Notes: generated by a model not told the origin, from the sequence alone. A stretch of DNA of 64,000 nucleotides from Dokdonia sp. Dokd-P16 (GCF_003095655.1 NZ_CP029151.1:991001-1055000), one strand, 5' to 3'; counted from the first letter of the stretch, positions 8,252 through 16,146 are shown. Program-made: numbers and translations.

Positions 8252-8569
8252 ATGGAAGTAAACACAGAAGAGTTAGGAGATAAGATTGTACGAGTACTAA
8301 AAACCATTTACGATCCAGAAATTCCTGTAGATATTTATGAGTTAGGATTGATTTATGATGTTTTTGTAAACGAAGACATGGATACAAAAATCCTTATGAC
8401 ACTTACCACCCCTAATTGCCCAGTAGCCGAAACATTACCACTTGAGGTGGAAGAGAAAGTAAAATCTCTCAAAGAAGTAAAAGATTGTGAAGTAGAAATC
8501 ACATTTGACCCACCATGGACACAAGACCTTATGAGTGAAGAAGCAAAACTAGAATTAGGAATGTTATAA
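8252..8569 (+). CDS. MIP18/DUF59-family Fe-S assembly protein (SufT-like)
   Basis: The 105-residue protein is a single MIP18 (DUF59) domain. It carries DPEIPVDIYELGLIYDV near residues 21-37 and the conserved cysteine C56 in TTPNCPVAE. Members of this family act as auxiliary Fe-S maturation factors and are common in suf operons of Bacteroidota. It sits 87 bases downstream of sufE; the spacer holds a decayed palindrome copy (8174-8190). A strong terminator follows. Naming it sufT is reasonable but the family is broad, so I leave the symbol empty. Confidence 0.92.
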   Translation: MEVNTEELGDKIVRVLKTIYDPEIPVDIYELGLIYDVFVNEDMDTKILMTLTTPNCPVAETLPLEVEEKVKSLKEVKDCEVEITFDPPWTQDLMSEEAKLELGML

Positions 8570-8577
8570 TAGTATTG

Positions 8578-8620
8578 TGATGCGTTTTAGATGTATAGAT
8601 TAAAACGCATCATCACTTTT
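8578..8620 (+). terminator. Intrinsic terminator after the DUF59 gene
   Basis: TGATGCGTTTTA (8578-8589) pairs perfectly with TAAAACGCATCA (8601-8612), followed by a short T run. Confidence 0.8.
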
Positions 8621-8633
8621 TAATTACATTATT

Positions 8634-9143
8634 ATGGCAGAAGAAATCATAAATAGAGTTGCCGGAAGTAAACTCATCACTTTTGATTTGGAAGATTTAT
8701 ATCCCAAAGGAAAGAGAGAAACACTAGACATTTCTGAATGGCTAGACCAAGGTTTTATTTTACGTGAAACTCAGTTTCGCGAAAGCATAAAAAATCACGA
8801 TTGGCAGCAATATTCAGGCTCATTTGTAGCGCTACATTGCAGCACAGATGCTATTGTTCCAGCATGGGCATATATGCTTGTTTCTACCCAATTACAAGAT
8901 ATTGCACAAAAGACCATCGTAGGATCTCTAGAGCTTCTAGAAACTATTCTATACATCGCAGCTATTGCAAATCTTGACACGACACCTTATCAAGGTGCTC
9001 CTTTGATAATAAAGGGATGCTCTAATAAACCAGTGCCTCCTAACGCATACTTACTGCTTATAGAAAAACTACAACCTGTGGCACGCAGTATTATGTTTGG
9101 AGAAGCTTGCTCTACTGTACCTCTCTTTAAAAAGCGCGCTTAA
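8634..9143 (+). CDS. DUF2480-family protein
   Basis: This 169-residue soluble protein matches the Bacteroidota DUF2480 family (EEIINRVAGSKLITFDLEDL at the N-terminus, SEWLDQGFILRE, WAYMLV, and a C-terminal GCSNKPVPPNAY). The biochemical role is unknown. Conserved linkage to suf genes in flavobacteria suggests a connection with Fe-S metabolism; this is inference. The segment QFRESIKN (about residues 48-55) contains a one-mismatch copy of the iterated palindrome (8773-8786), read in the Arg-Phe-Arg-Glu-Ser frame. Gene start 14 bases after the terminator is consistent with a separate transcript. Confidence 0.9.
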   Translation: MAEEIINRVAGSKLITFDLEDLYPKGKRETLDISEWLDQGFILRETQFRESIKNHDWQQYSGSFVALHCSTDAIVPAWAYMLVSTQLQDIAQKTIVGSLELLETILYIAAIANLDTTPYQGAPLIIKGCSNKPVPPNAYLLLIEKLQPVARSIMFGEACSTVPLFKKRA

Positions 9144-9151
9144 AAATTACC

Positions 9152-9182
9152 TTGACATCCACACACTCCCTGTGTATATTTA
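9152..9182 (+). promoter_or_regulatory. Candidate promoter for the first DUF3078 gene
   Basis: TTGACA at 9152-9157 and TATATT at 9175-9180 are separated by 17 bases, and the second element also reads TATATTTA, one mismatch from the Bacteroidota TAnnTTTG. This looks like a classical sigma-70 arrangement inside a genome that otherwise shows TAnnTTTG. It ends 27 bases before the chosen ATG. Confidence 0.5.
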
Positions 9183-9208
9183 CTTCCTTAATTTTTAAGC
9201 AAGTCCCT

Positions 9209-10165
9209 ATGAGAACATATCTTTTTTTATTGCTACTAGCCACAAGCAGCATTCTAGTCGCCCAAACTAAGACTAAGAAAAAAGATTCTCTTCCTGATGG
9301 ATGGAAAAGCAAAGGACTTGCAGAATTACTTTTTAGCCAAAGTGCCTTTAACAAAGAATGGCAAGGTGGAGGTACTTCTAACATCGCAGGAAATTTTAAT
9401 ATAAACTGGGATCTAAATTACAAACGCAACAAGCTTACATGGGACACAAAGCTCACATCAATACTAGGACTTGCCGCAGCAAAAGATCAAAAATTTGCAC
9501 GTAAAACTACAGACAGGCTGGAACTTAACAGCCTTGTAGGTAGTAGAATCAATAAGTCCAACTGGTACTACTCTGGAGTTTTTAACTTTAGAACGCAAAT
9601 GGCGCCTGGTTATGAATTTTTTGACCGTAACATTCTTGATGATGATGGAGAGATTATCACCACTGTACAAGATAGAAGAGAAATAACAGACGCCTTTTCT
9701 CCAGCCTATATCCAGGCAGGACCAGGTATACTCTGGAAAAAAAGTAATGACTTTACAGTAAACCTAGCACCTGCTACGTCTAGACTTATTTTTGTACACT
9801 CTAAATTTACTAGAGTAGATGAAAACGATCCTGTGGCTGTAGCAGCATATGAACCATTCTTTGGTGTAGCTGCAAATGAAAATACCCGTTTTGAATTAGG
9901 ATCATCATTAAGTGTCTATTATAAAGAAGAGCTTTTTGAAAATGTGGTTTTTGAAAACACCTTAAACCTGTATGCAGATTATCTAGAGAAAGTGAAAAAT
10001 GTCGATCTAGATTACACGCTGAATGTTGCCATGCAAGTAAATAAGTATGTCACTACTAATCTCGCACTGCAACTCATTTATGATGAAAATGCAGTAAGCG
10101 GCTTACAAGTGCGAGAAGTACTTGGAGTAGGCCTTAAGTACGCTTTTCTTGAGTGGAAATCTTAG
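9209..10165 (+). CDS. DUF3078-family secreted/outer-surface protein
   Basis: With the ATG at 9209 the protein has 318 residues and starts with a typical Sec signal (MRTYLFLLLLATSSILVAQT). A longer TTG-initiated frame from 9152 would run through the predicted promoter, so it was rejected. After the signal come the DUF3078 hallmarks: GWKSKGLAELLFSQSAFNKEWQGGG, then alternating amphipathic strands ending YAFLEWKS, which suggests a beta-barrel-like outer-membrane protein. The function is unknown. A second DUF3078 gene follows with its own promoter. Confidence 0.85.
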   Translation: MRTYLFLLLLATSSILVAQTKTKKKDSLPDGWKSKGLAELLFSQSAFNKEWQGGGTSNIAGNFNINWDLNYKRNKLTWDTKLTSILGLAAAKDQKFARKTTDRLELNSLVGSRINKSNWYYSGVFNFRTQMAPGYEFFDRNILDDDGEIITTVQDRREITDAFSPAYIQAGPGILWKKSNDFTVNLAPATSRLIFVHSKFTRVDENDPVAVAAYEPFFGVAANENTRFELGSSLSVYYKEELFENVVFENTLNLYADYLEKVKNVDLDYTLNVAMQVNKYVTTNLALQLIYDENAVSGLQVREVLGVGLKYAFLEWKS

Positions 10166-10284
10166 ATAGCACAACACTTTACAAAACTATGTTAACTAGC
10201 TAACGATTAATGTCACATTTAATCGATAAAAAGATAATACCATTAATTTACATGAGATTGAACAGCGCAGTTTTTATTTAATTA

Positions 10285-10292
10285 TATCTTTG
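10285..10292 (+). promoter_or_regulatory. Bacteroidota -7 element upstream of the second DUF3078 gene
   Basis: TATCTTTG is an exact match and lies 27 bases before the ATG at 10320. Confidence 0.65.
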
Positions 10293-10319
10293 CGCTACAA
10301 ATCTTAACTAATAATTATT

Positions 10320-11261
10320 ATGAAAAGACTTATTGTTTTAGGAGCAGCTATACTCCTCACAATCAGCGCGCAAGCACAAACAGAAGAAGAATTAAAAGCG
10401 CAACAAGCTCCTAAGAAAGCAGAAATCGCAAAACTTCAAGGAGAAGTAAATAGTTTACAAGCACAAATCGATGCCCTTCCAGGATGGAAATACGGAGCAT
10501 TTGGAACTATAGGAGGAAATTTCTCGAAATTTAATGATTGGTATTCTCAAGGTGCACCTAACGTATCTTCAGGTAACATAGGTATTACTGGTAATGCTTT
10601 TGCAAATAAACTAGAAGAAAAATACTTCTGGAGAAACAGCCTTAGCGTAAACTTAGGATGGGTAAAATTTGATGAAGAAGGTGAGGAAGAAGAAGGCTTT
10701 CAAGAAGCTACAGATGTTTTTAATGTGTCTTCTTTATACGGTTACAAACTAACTGACAAGATTGCTGTATCTGCATTAGGTGAATACAGAACTACATTAC
10801 TAAACAACTTTAACGATCCAGGTTACTTAGATCTAGGTGTTGGTGCTACATGGACTCCTATTCCTAATCTTATTGTTGTGGTACACCCACTTAACTATAA
10901 TTTTGTATTTAGTAGTGGTGATTCTGTTTTTGAATCTTCTTTAGGGGCAAAAATTGTTGCAGATTATACGCGTCAGATTGGTAAAATTGCATTCAAGTCT
11001 AACTTATCTGCTTTCCAAAGCTATGAGTCTAGCGACTTATCAAACTTTACATGGATTAACTCTTTTAGCTATAAGCTATGGAACCAAATCGGTGTTGGTT
11101 TTGAATTTGGTTTAAGAGGAAACAGACAAGAGGCAGTAAACTTCGCAAATAACAATTTACTTGCTGAAGATCCAACGGCTATTCCTTTTGAAGTAGGTGA
11201 TAGCGCTGTAGATAACAAGATACAATCATACTACCTTCTTGGACTTACGTATGCATTCTAA
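10320..11261 (+). CDS. DUF3078-family secreted/outer-surface protein (paralogue)
   Basis: This 313-residue protein has a Sec signal (LTISAQAQ), then a short coiled-coil of about residues 22-55 (EEELKAQQAPKKAEIAKLQG and on), then the DUF3078 domain (GWKYGAFGTIGGNFSKFNDW, later SAYSKLWNQIGVGFEFGLRG-like strands) ending LLGLTYAF. A terminal Phe after alternating strands is typical of outer-membrane beta-barrels. It is a diverged paralogue of the upstream gene, from which it differs by the coiled-coil insert. It has its own promoter and a strong terminator, so it is probably expressed alone. Confidence 0.85.
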   Translation: MKRLIVLGAAILLTISAQAQTEEELKAQQAPKKAEIAKLQGEVNSLQAQIDALPGWKYGAFGTIGGNFSKFNDWYSQGAPNVSSGNIGITGNAFANKLEEKYFWRNSLSVNLGWVKFDEEGEEEEGFQEATDVFNVSSLYGYKLTDKIAVSALGEYRTTLLNNFNDPGYLDLGVGATWTPIPNLIVVVHPLNYNFVFSSGDSVFESSLGAKIVADYTRQIGKIAFKSNLSAFQSYESSDLSNFTWINSFSYKLWNQIGVGFEFGLRGNRQEAVNFANNNLLAEDPTAIPFEVGDSAVDNKIQSYYLLGLTYAF

Positions 11262-11304
11262 GTAATTGCAATACTACTAGCTTAAAGGCTAGTGATACAT
11301 AATA

Positions 11305-11337
11305 AAAATGCGAGCCTGCACAGGCTCGCATTTTTGC
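11305..11337 (+). terminator. Intrinsic terminator after the second DUF3078 gene
   Basis: ATGCGAGCCTG and CAGGCTCGCAT form an 11-bp GC-rich stem followed by TTTTTGC. The AAAAA run before the stem makes it potentially bidirectional. Confidence 0.85.
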
Positions 11338-11393
11338 TTTGTAGCAACTTCATAATATAAAAGATTAGGAATACCCAAAACCTTTTAAAATGA

Positions 11394-11420
11394 AAAAACC
11401 AGCCTAAAAGGCTGGTTTTT
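11394..11420 (-). terminator. Terminator of tRNA-Pro(UGG)
   Basis: AACCAGCC and GGCTGGTT form the stem with a TAAAA loop; flanking A and T runs make it functional on either strand. It starts immediately past the 3' end of the tRNA. Confidence 0.8.
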
Positions 11421-11421
11421 G

Positions 11422-11496
11422 TCGGGGTAGCAAGATTCGAACTTGCGACCTCCTCGTCCCAAACGAGGCGCGATAACCGGGCTACGCTATACCCCG
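11422..11496 (-). tRNA. tRNA-Pro (anticodon UGG)
   Basis: Read on the minus strand, the acceptor arms CGGGGTA and TACCCCG pair, followed by discriminator A. The anticodon stem CCTCG/CGAGG encloses the loop TTTGGGA, giving anticodon TGG. The T-arm GTTCGAAT is present. The CCA end is not encoded. A TATATTTG promoter element lies upstream and a hairpin terminator downstream. Confidence 0.96.
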
Positions 11497-11512
11497 AGTA
11501 TTTAACGGGGTG

Positions 11513-11520
11513 CAAATATA
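11513..11520 (-). promoter_or_regulatory. Bacteroidota -7 element for tRNA-Pro(UGG)
   Basis: On the minus strand the sequence reads TATATTTG, an exact TAnnTTTG match, 17 bases before the tRNA 5' end. Confidence 0.6.
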
Positions 11521-11570
11521 ATAAAATCTATTATATAATCACAAACTTTATTGACCAATTATTTTAAAAT

Positions 11571-12017
11571 TTACTCTATTCTTATATAACTCTCGCCTTC
11601 TGTTCTATTTCCATCTTCGTCTAGCTGTATTTGCTGGTAGCTATTTACTCCCATCACTAGCTCAAATCTAAAAATTTGAGTCGTATCTACTATATTCATC
11701 ATAGGCCCAGAAGCGTATTCCAACCGCTCTACTAGAAAACCATCTGTCACCTTATATGTCCCATACCCAAACCACTCATTACTATCTGAAGGATCGTTAC
11801 GCGTCCACATCACCTTCCCTTTGCTATACATCTTAACCTGCCTATAGCCATTCTCATTGGGCAACATTTCTGAGAGCATCCCATTTTCATACATCTGCTG
11901 GTTTTCTAATTCCCACACGCCTTCTAAGACCATCGCAGGTTCATCGGTATTCAATCCATCACTTGTTAAAAGTGTAGCACCCATCACATAAAAGCAAAGC
12001 ATCATTAGTGTTTTCAT
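11571..12017 (-). CDS. Secreted protein of unknown function (lipocalin-like size)
   Basis: This 148-residue protein starts with a likely Sec signal (MKTLMMLCFYVMGATLL) and has no lipobox. The mature part opens with LEGVWELENQQMYENG and continues in short strands (QVKMYSKGKVMWTRND, EWFGYGTYKVTDGFL), a pattern seen in small lipocalin-like or DUF4488-type domains of Bacteroidota. I do not recognise a specific family. It stands alone between two tRNA-Pro genes. The upstream 137 bases are AT-rich with no clear promoter. Confidence 0.7.
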   Translation of the reverse strand: MKTLMMLCFYVMGATLLTSDGLNTDEPAMVLEGVWELENQQMYENGMLSEMLPNENGYRQVKMYSKGKVMWTRNDPSDSNEWFGYGTYKVTDGFLVERLEYASGPMMNIVDTTQIFRFELVMGVNSYQQIQLDEDGNRTEGESYIRIE

Positions 12018-12134
12018 AATATTTGGGTTTAGTTAATAATTTATTTTTCAACACTTTAAGGTACGAAAAAATTAATAAGATATGCGTTGAGCGTTTTTTT
12101 GAACCCCGCTATTTCCCTAATGATTACGCTTTAT

Positions 12135-12142
12135 TATATTTA
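12135..12142 (+). promoter_or_regulatory. Probable -7 element for tRNA-Pro(GGG)
   Basis: TATATTTA has one mismatch from TAnnTTTG and lies 12 bases before the tRNA 5' end. Confidence 0.45.
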
Positions 12143-12154
12143 CGCACATAAAAA

Positions 12155-12229
12155 CGGGTAGTAGCTTAGTCCGGTTAAAGTGCTGGTCTGGGGGACCAGA
12201 GATCGGAGGTTCGAATCCTCTCTACCCGA
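12155..12229 (+). tRNA. tRNA-Pro (anticodon GGG)
   Basis: Acceptor arms CGGGTAG and CTACCCG pair, followed by discriminator A. The anticodon stem CTGGT/ACCAG encloses CTGGGGG, giving anticodon GGG. The T-arm loop GTTCGAAT is present and CCA is not encoded. With the UGG tRNA 0.7 kb away, the window carries two of the organism's proline isoacceptors. Confidence 0.95.
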
Positions 12230-12257
12230 CTTTAAGTAGATACGTAGTGTTTATTTT

Positions 12258-12275
12258 ACGCTTTCGCGAAAGCGT
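12258..12275. repeat. Iterated palindrome copy (intergenic), full 18-mer
   Basis: Lies between tRNA-Pro(GGG) and the metallophosphoesterase gene, 28 bases past the tRNA. The symmetry extends one more base on each side. Confidence 0.92.
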
Positions 12276-12323
12276 ACTCCTCTCAACCCTATTAATCTCA
12301 GTCTTTTTTAAGATATTTAACCT

Positions 12324-13220
12324 GTGAATACAAGACAGCGTTTAGACAGAGCTTACAAAGCAGCAAAGGAAATACCATTTTCTGATGCCGATAAACTAGT
12401 TTTCTTTTCTGACTGTCACCGCGGAGACAAAAGCTTTGCCGATGATTTTGCGCGCAATGAGAATATCTATTACCACGCCTTAAAACATTATTACAAGGAA
12501 GGGTTTACCTACTATGAACTAGGAGATGGTGATGAGCTATGGGAAAACAATTCCTTTGAAAGCATCTTACGTGCTCATAAAAACGTCTATACGTTACTCC
12601 AGAAGTTTCACTTTGAAAATCGACTTCACCTCATCTGGGGAAATCACGATATGGTATATCGCGATAAAAACTACGTTCAAAAACATTTAAGCACCTATTT
12701 TGACCCAAAAGACGGCAGAGAAGAGGTTTTATTTAAAAATCTAGAGTATCATGAGGCATTGATATTAAAACATCGGGAAAGCGCTCAAGAACTCTTTTTA
12801 TGCCATGGTCATCAAGCCGACTGGCTCAATTATCACGGGTGGCGTTTTAATAGATTTCTAGTTAGAATCTTATGGAAACCACTTCAAATATTTGGTATCT
12901 CTGATCCTACGAGTCCTGCAAAAAATTACAAAGAGCTTATAAAAGTAGAGCGCCGTATTAAAAAGTGGATTACCGAAAATAATAATCTACTCACCATTGT
13001 AGGGCATACGCATAGACCTCGTTTTCCTGAGCCAGGAGATATTGCTTTTTTTAATGATGGTAGTTGTGTTCACCCGCGTAGCATCACAGGTTTAGAAATA
13101 GAAAATGGCGCCATCTCTCTTATAAAATGGCATATTACCACGACAGAAGAAGGTCACCTCCATGTAAATCGCGTGCTACTAGAAGGGCCTCAAAAAATAA
13201 GGGATTATAAAACTAGCTAG
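12324..13220 (+). CDS. Metallophosphoesterase (calcineurin-like)
   Basis: The 298-residue protein has all five blocks of calcineurin-like phosphoesterases: D30-x-H32 in FFSDCHRGD, GDGDELWE (about 67-74), GNHDM (106-110), CHGHQADW and GHTHRPRFPE. The order and spacing resemble UDP-2,3-diacylglucosamine hydrolase (LpxH)-type enzymes, but the identity of the substrate cannot be read from sequence. GTG at 12324 is the start that gives a full N-terminal strand. The stop codon lies inside a 32-bp perfect palindrome that probably acts as terminator. Confidence 0.87.
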   Translation: MNTRQRLDRAYKAAKEIPFSDADKLVFFSDCHRGDKSFADDFARNENIYYHALKHYYKEGFTYYELGDGDELWENNSFESILRAHKNVYTLLQKFHFENRLHLIWGNHDMVYRDKNYVQKHLSTYFDPKDGREEVLFKNLEYHEALILKHRESAQELFLCHGHQADWLNYHGWRFNRFLVRILWKPLQIFGISDPTSPAKNYKELIKVERRIKKWITENNNLLTIVGHTHRPRFPEPGDIAFFNDGSCVHPRSITGLEIENGAISLIKWHITTTEEGHLHVNRVLLEGPQKIRDYKTS

Positions 13221-13232
13221 TTTTATAATCCC
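13201..13232. terminator. 32-bp perfect palindrome overlapping a stop codon
   Basis: The half-site GGGATTATAAAACTAG is followed directly by its exact reverse complement. It contains the last five codons and the TAG stop of the metallophosphoesterase gene and lies between convergent genes. It would form a perfect stem with almost no loop, without a proper T tract. Confidence 0.55.
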
Positions 13233-13263
13233 CATGTATAATTTCTAATACGATATTTTAGTG

Positions 13264-13593
13264 CTACTCTTCTGGCGCAAGTGTTACTCGTAATCCATCC
13301 ATTTCAGGATGTATATGAAGCTGGCAACCTAAACGGCTATTATCTTCTACATGAAAGGCTTCTGCAAGCATTGCTTGCTCGTCATCACTCATCTCTGGCA
13401 AGACGTGATCACTCTCAACATAACACTGGCAAGAAGCACACATTGCCATACCGCCACAAATACCTATGGTACCTTCTGGAGCGAGCTCATAAGAGCGCAC
13501 AACCTCCATTAAGTTCATATTCATATCTGTAGGAGCATCAATCTCGTGAGCTACGCCATCGCGATCTGTGATTGTAATTTTAATATCTGTCAT
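13264..13593 (-). CDS. [2Fe-2S] ferredoxin, adrenodoxin type
   Basis: This 109-residue protein has the adrenodoxin/putidaredoxin cluster motif: C46-x5-C52-x2-C55 in CGGMAMCASC, and the fourth ligand C90 in SRLGCQLH. The C-terminal region (IHPEMDGLRVTLAPE) matches the same class. It is a soluble electron carrier. It lies 43 bases downstream of a ferredoxin-NADP reductase gene, its likely electron donor, and at the end of an operon with nfu and mrp. A role in supplying electrons for Fe-S assembly is plausible by inference. Confidence 0.93.
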   Translation of the reverse strand: MTDIKITITDRDGVAHEIDAPTDMNMNLMEVVRSYELAPEGTIGICGGMAMCASCQCYVESDHVLPEMSDDEQAMLAEAFHVEDNSRLGCQLHIHPEMDGLRVTLAPEE

Positions 13594-13636
13594 GGATAGC
13601 GATTTATACTGTAATACTTATAAGATTCACCTATTG

Positions 13637-14689
13637 CTAGTCTATTGCTTTAACTACAGCTTTAGGAGCTTCTTTCTTTGTTCCATCAAAGCCTGTTACT
13701 CCACCTACAGTTGTATATTTCATTACATAACGCTTATCTGGAAAGATGCGCTGGTAGGCACTCTGACACATTAACGTCGCTTCGTGAAAACCACAAAGAA
13801 TTAACTTCAATTTACCAGGATACGTATTTACATCTCCTATTGCATAAATACCTGGGATGTTCGTTTGATAATCTAAACTATTATCCACTTTAATAGCATT
13901 TTTCTCAATCTCTAGTCCCCAGTCTCCTATAGGACCTAATTTTGGTGCAAGTCCAAAAAGCGGTATAAAGTGATCACAAGGCTCATTAAAAGTATCTTCA
14001 CCTTGCTTAATAGTCACTCCGCTTACATGCGCATCCCCTAGTACATCAACTACCTCTGCAGGAGTGATTAATTTAATGCGTCCTTGATTTTTGAGTTCTT
14101 GAACTTTCTCCACACTATCAAGAGCACCACGGAATTCATTACGACGGTGCACTAGTGTAACCTCACTAGCAACATCTGCTAGAAAAATACTCCAATCCAA
14201 GGCACTATCTCCACCACCAGCAATAATCACTTTCTTATCACGGTACAACTCAGGATCTCGTATAATATACTCTACCCCGATATCTTCGTAACTCGCAATA
14301 TTAGGTATAGGTGGTTTACGAGGCTCAAAACTCCCTAAACCTCCTGCAATTGCAACTACAGGTGCGTGGTGTTTTGTTCCTTTATTTGTGGTTACTATAA
14401 AGCTGCCATCCTCTTGTTTATCTATAGTTTGAGCACGCTCACCTAATGTAAATCCAGGCTGGAAAGGCTCTATTTGCTTCATTAAATTATCTACAAGATC
14501 TCCTGCAAGCACTTCTGGAAATGCAGGGATATCATAAATAGGCTTCTTAGGATAAATCTCAGAACACTGCCCTCCTGGTTGAGGAAGTGCGTCAATAAGA
14601 TGACATTTTAACTTTAATAATCCTGCTTCAAAAACGGTAAAAAGCCCTGTAGGACCAGCACCTATAATGAGTATATCTGTTTTAATCAT
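13637..14689 (-). CDS. Ferredoxin-NADP+ reductase, thioredoxin-reductase-like
   Basis: The 350-residue flavoprotein has an FAD-binding GxGxxG (IIGAGPTGLF, residues 8-17), an NADPH-binding GGGDSALDW (about 157-165) and the final FAD block GIYAIGDVNTYPGK. It follows the thioredoxin reductase architecture but lacks the CxxC redox pair, which defines the TrxR-like ferredoxin/flavodoxin-NADP reductases. It lies between nfu and an adrenodoxin-type ferredoxin, and with that ferredoxin would form an NADPH-to-ferredoxin electron chain. Confidence 0.92.
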   Translation of the reverse strand: MIKTDILIIGAGPTGLFTVFEAGLLKLKCHLIDALPQPGGQCSEIYPKKPIYDIPAFPEVLAGDLVDNLMKQIEPFQPGFTLGERAQTIDKQEDGSFIVTTNKGTKHHAPVVAIAGGLGSFEPRKPPIPNIASYEDIGVEYIIRDPELYRDKKVIIAGGGDSALDWSIFLADVASEVTLVHRRNEFRGALDSVEKVQELKNQGRIKLITPAEVVDVLGDAHVSGVTIKQGEDTFNEPCDHFIPLFGLAPKLGPIGDWGLEIEKNAIKVDNSLDYQTNIPGIYAIGDVNTYPGKLKLILCGFHEATLMCQSAYQRIFPDKRYVMKYTTVGGVTGFDGTKKEAPKAVVKAID

Positions 14690-14705
14690 TGATTCTTATT
14701 AATAC

Positions 14706-14719
14706 GCTTTCGCGAAAGC
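14706..14719. repeat. Iterated palindrome copy (intergenic)
   Basis: Exact core in the 75-base spacer between nfu and the reductase gene on the minus strand, so it is transcribed within the operon. Confidence 0.9.
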
Positions 14720-14764
14720 AAAAATAAACACATCCTCTTTCTAAGAAAATGACCTTTATCAATC

Positions 14765-15007
14765 TTACGCCTTAACATTAATAACTTCTTCTATCTGTGG
14801 AGCAAATTTTTTAATAGTCATCTCCACACCACTTTTAAGTGTCATTTGATTTACAGAGCATCCTACGCAAGCTCCTTGCAATTGAACACGTACAATTGTA
14901 TCGTTTTCTATACCTAAAAGGGTAATATCTCCACCATCACTCTGTAAAAATGGACGAATTTCTTCTAGTGCATCTTCTACTTTCTGGGTTAACTCTGCTC
15001 CGGTCAT
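14765..15007 (-). CDS. Nfu-type Fe-S carrier (NifU C-terminal domain)
   Basis: With ATG at 15007 this is an 80-residue single-domain Nfu protein. The hallmark CVGC (C47, C50) sits in VQLQGACVGCSVNQMTLKSG, and the N-terminus has PFLQSDGGDITL. Nfu holds and transfers assembled [4Fe-4S] clusters. A frame extension to 15031 would overlap the mrp stop and adds MFCCKELI, which homologues lack, so the shorter start (2 bases after the mrp stop codon) is chosen. It is tightly coupled to mrp. Confidence 0.93.
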   Translation of the reverse strand: MTGAELTQKVEDALEEIRPFLQSDGGDITLLGIENDTIVRVQLQGACVGCSVNQMTLKSGVEMTIKKFAPQIEEVINVKA

Positions 15008-15009
15008 AA

Positions 15010-16146
15010 TTAATTCTTTACAGCAGAACAACCTGCCATGGTAGTAATCTTTATAGCCTCTGTTGCAGGTAAGTTTTTATTACGTCTTACCGTTTCTTCA
15101 ACTACATTTTTAGTAAGCTCGTCAAAGGCTAGCATTGTAGGCGTATTTGCTTGTAATGCAGCTGGACGACCTATATCTCCCGCTTCACGTATACTTTGTA
15201 CTAGTGGTATCTCTCCTAGTAAGCGCACTCCTAAATCTTCGGCAAGGTGTTTTGCTCCTTCTTTTCCAAAGATGTAGTATTTATTGTCTGGCAACTCATC
15301 TGGTGTGAAATAAGCCATGTTCTCTACGATACCAAGTACTGGCACATTAATACTCTCTTGTTGAAACATCGCTACACCTTTCTTTGCATCTGCAAGTGCC
15401 ACATTTTGTGGTGTACTTACAACAACAGCACCTGTGATAGGTAGTGATTGCATAATACTCAAGTGTATATCTCCAGTTCCTGGAGGAAGGTCTAGCAGTA
15501 AGAAATCTAGTTCTCCCCAAGCAGCATCAAAAATCATTTGATTTAAAGCTTTTGCCGCCATAGGTCCTCTCCAGATAACTGCTTGATCTGGCTTAGTAAA
15601 AAATCCAATTGAAAGTACTTTTACTCCGTAGCTCTCTACAGGCTTCATTTTTGACTTCCCATCTACAGTAACAGAAAGTGGTCTCTCGTTTGCTACGTCA
15701 AACATAATAGGGACAGAAGGACCGTAAATATCTGCATCTAGAATTCCTACTTTGAATCCCATCTTTGCAAGTGTTACTGCAATATTTGATGTTACTGTAG
15801 ATTTACCTACACCTCCTTTTCCAGAAGCAATAGCTACAATATTTTTAATACCAGGAATATCCTTTCCTTTTATCTCGTTACTTTCATCTTTGGCTGGTGC
15901 GTTGACTTTTACATTAACCTTCACTTGTGCTTTTGCAAACACCTTATCGTGTATGGTTTTCATAATATCAACCTCTGTTTTTTTACGTGCTTGTAGTGTT
16001 GGGTTATTGATAGTAATATCTACTATCACCTCATCACCAAATGTAAGTACGTTTGTAACAGCACCACTATCTACCATATTTTCTCCAGCACCTGGAGCTG
16101 TTATGGTTTTTAAAGCCTCAAGAATATCGTTTTTTTGTAGTTTCAT
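15010..16146 (-). CDS. Mrp/ApbC/NBP35-family P-loop ATPase
   Basis: The 378-residue protein has an N-terminal MIP18 (DUF59) domain (about 1-85) fused to an Mrp ParA-like ATPase with the deviant Walker A GKGGVGKS (109-116) and DADIYGPSVP. It carries or inserts Fe-S clusters in the cytoplasm. The CxxC that ApbC proteins usually carry after ENMxxF is absent: the sequence here reads ENMAYFTPDELPDNKYYIFG. I remember the same variant from other Bacteroidota, so it is probably a phylum feature. Cysteines remain only near the C-terminus (MAGCSAVK). It heads the operon mrp-nfu-reductase-ferredoxin. Confidence 0.93.
   Translation of the reverse strand: MKLQKNDILEALKTITAPGAGENMVDSGAVTNVLTFGDEVIVDITINNPTLQARKKTEVDIMKTIHDKVFAKAQVKVNVKVNAPAKDESNEIKGKDIPGIKNIVAIASGKGGVGKSTVTSNIAVTLAKMGFKVGILDADIYGPSVPIMFDVANERPLSVTVDGKSKMKPVESYGVKVLSIGFFTKPDQAVIWRGPMAAKALNQMIFDAAWGELDFLLLDLPPGTGDIHLSIMQSLPITGAVVVSTPQNVALADAKKGVAMFQQESINVPVLGIVENMAYFTPDELPDNKYYIFGKEGAKHLAEDLGVRLLGEIPLVQSIREAGDIGRPAALQANTPTMLAFDELTKNVVEETVRRNKNLPATEAIKITTMAGCSAVKN

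Noticed and set aside
9152-9208. Extended DUF3078 frame from TTG 9152
   Set aside because: It runs through the promoter elements and puts 19 residues in front of a good signal peptide.
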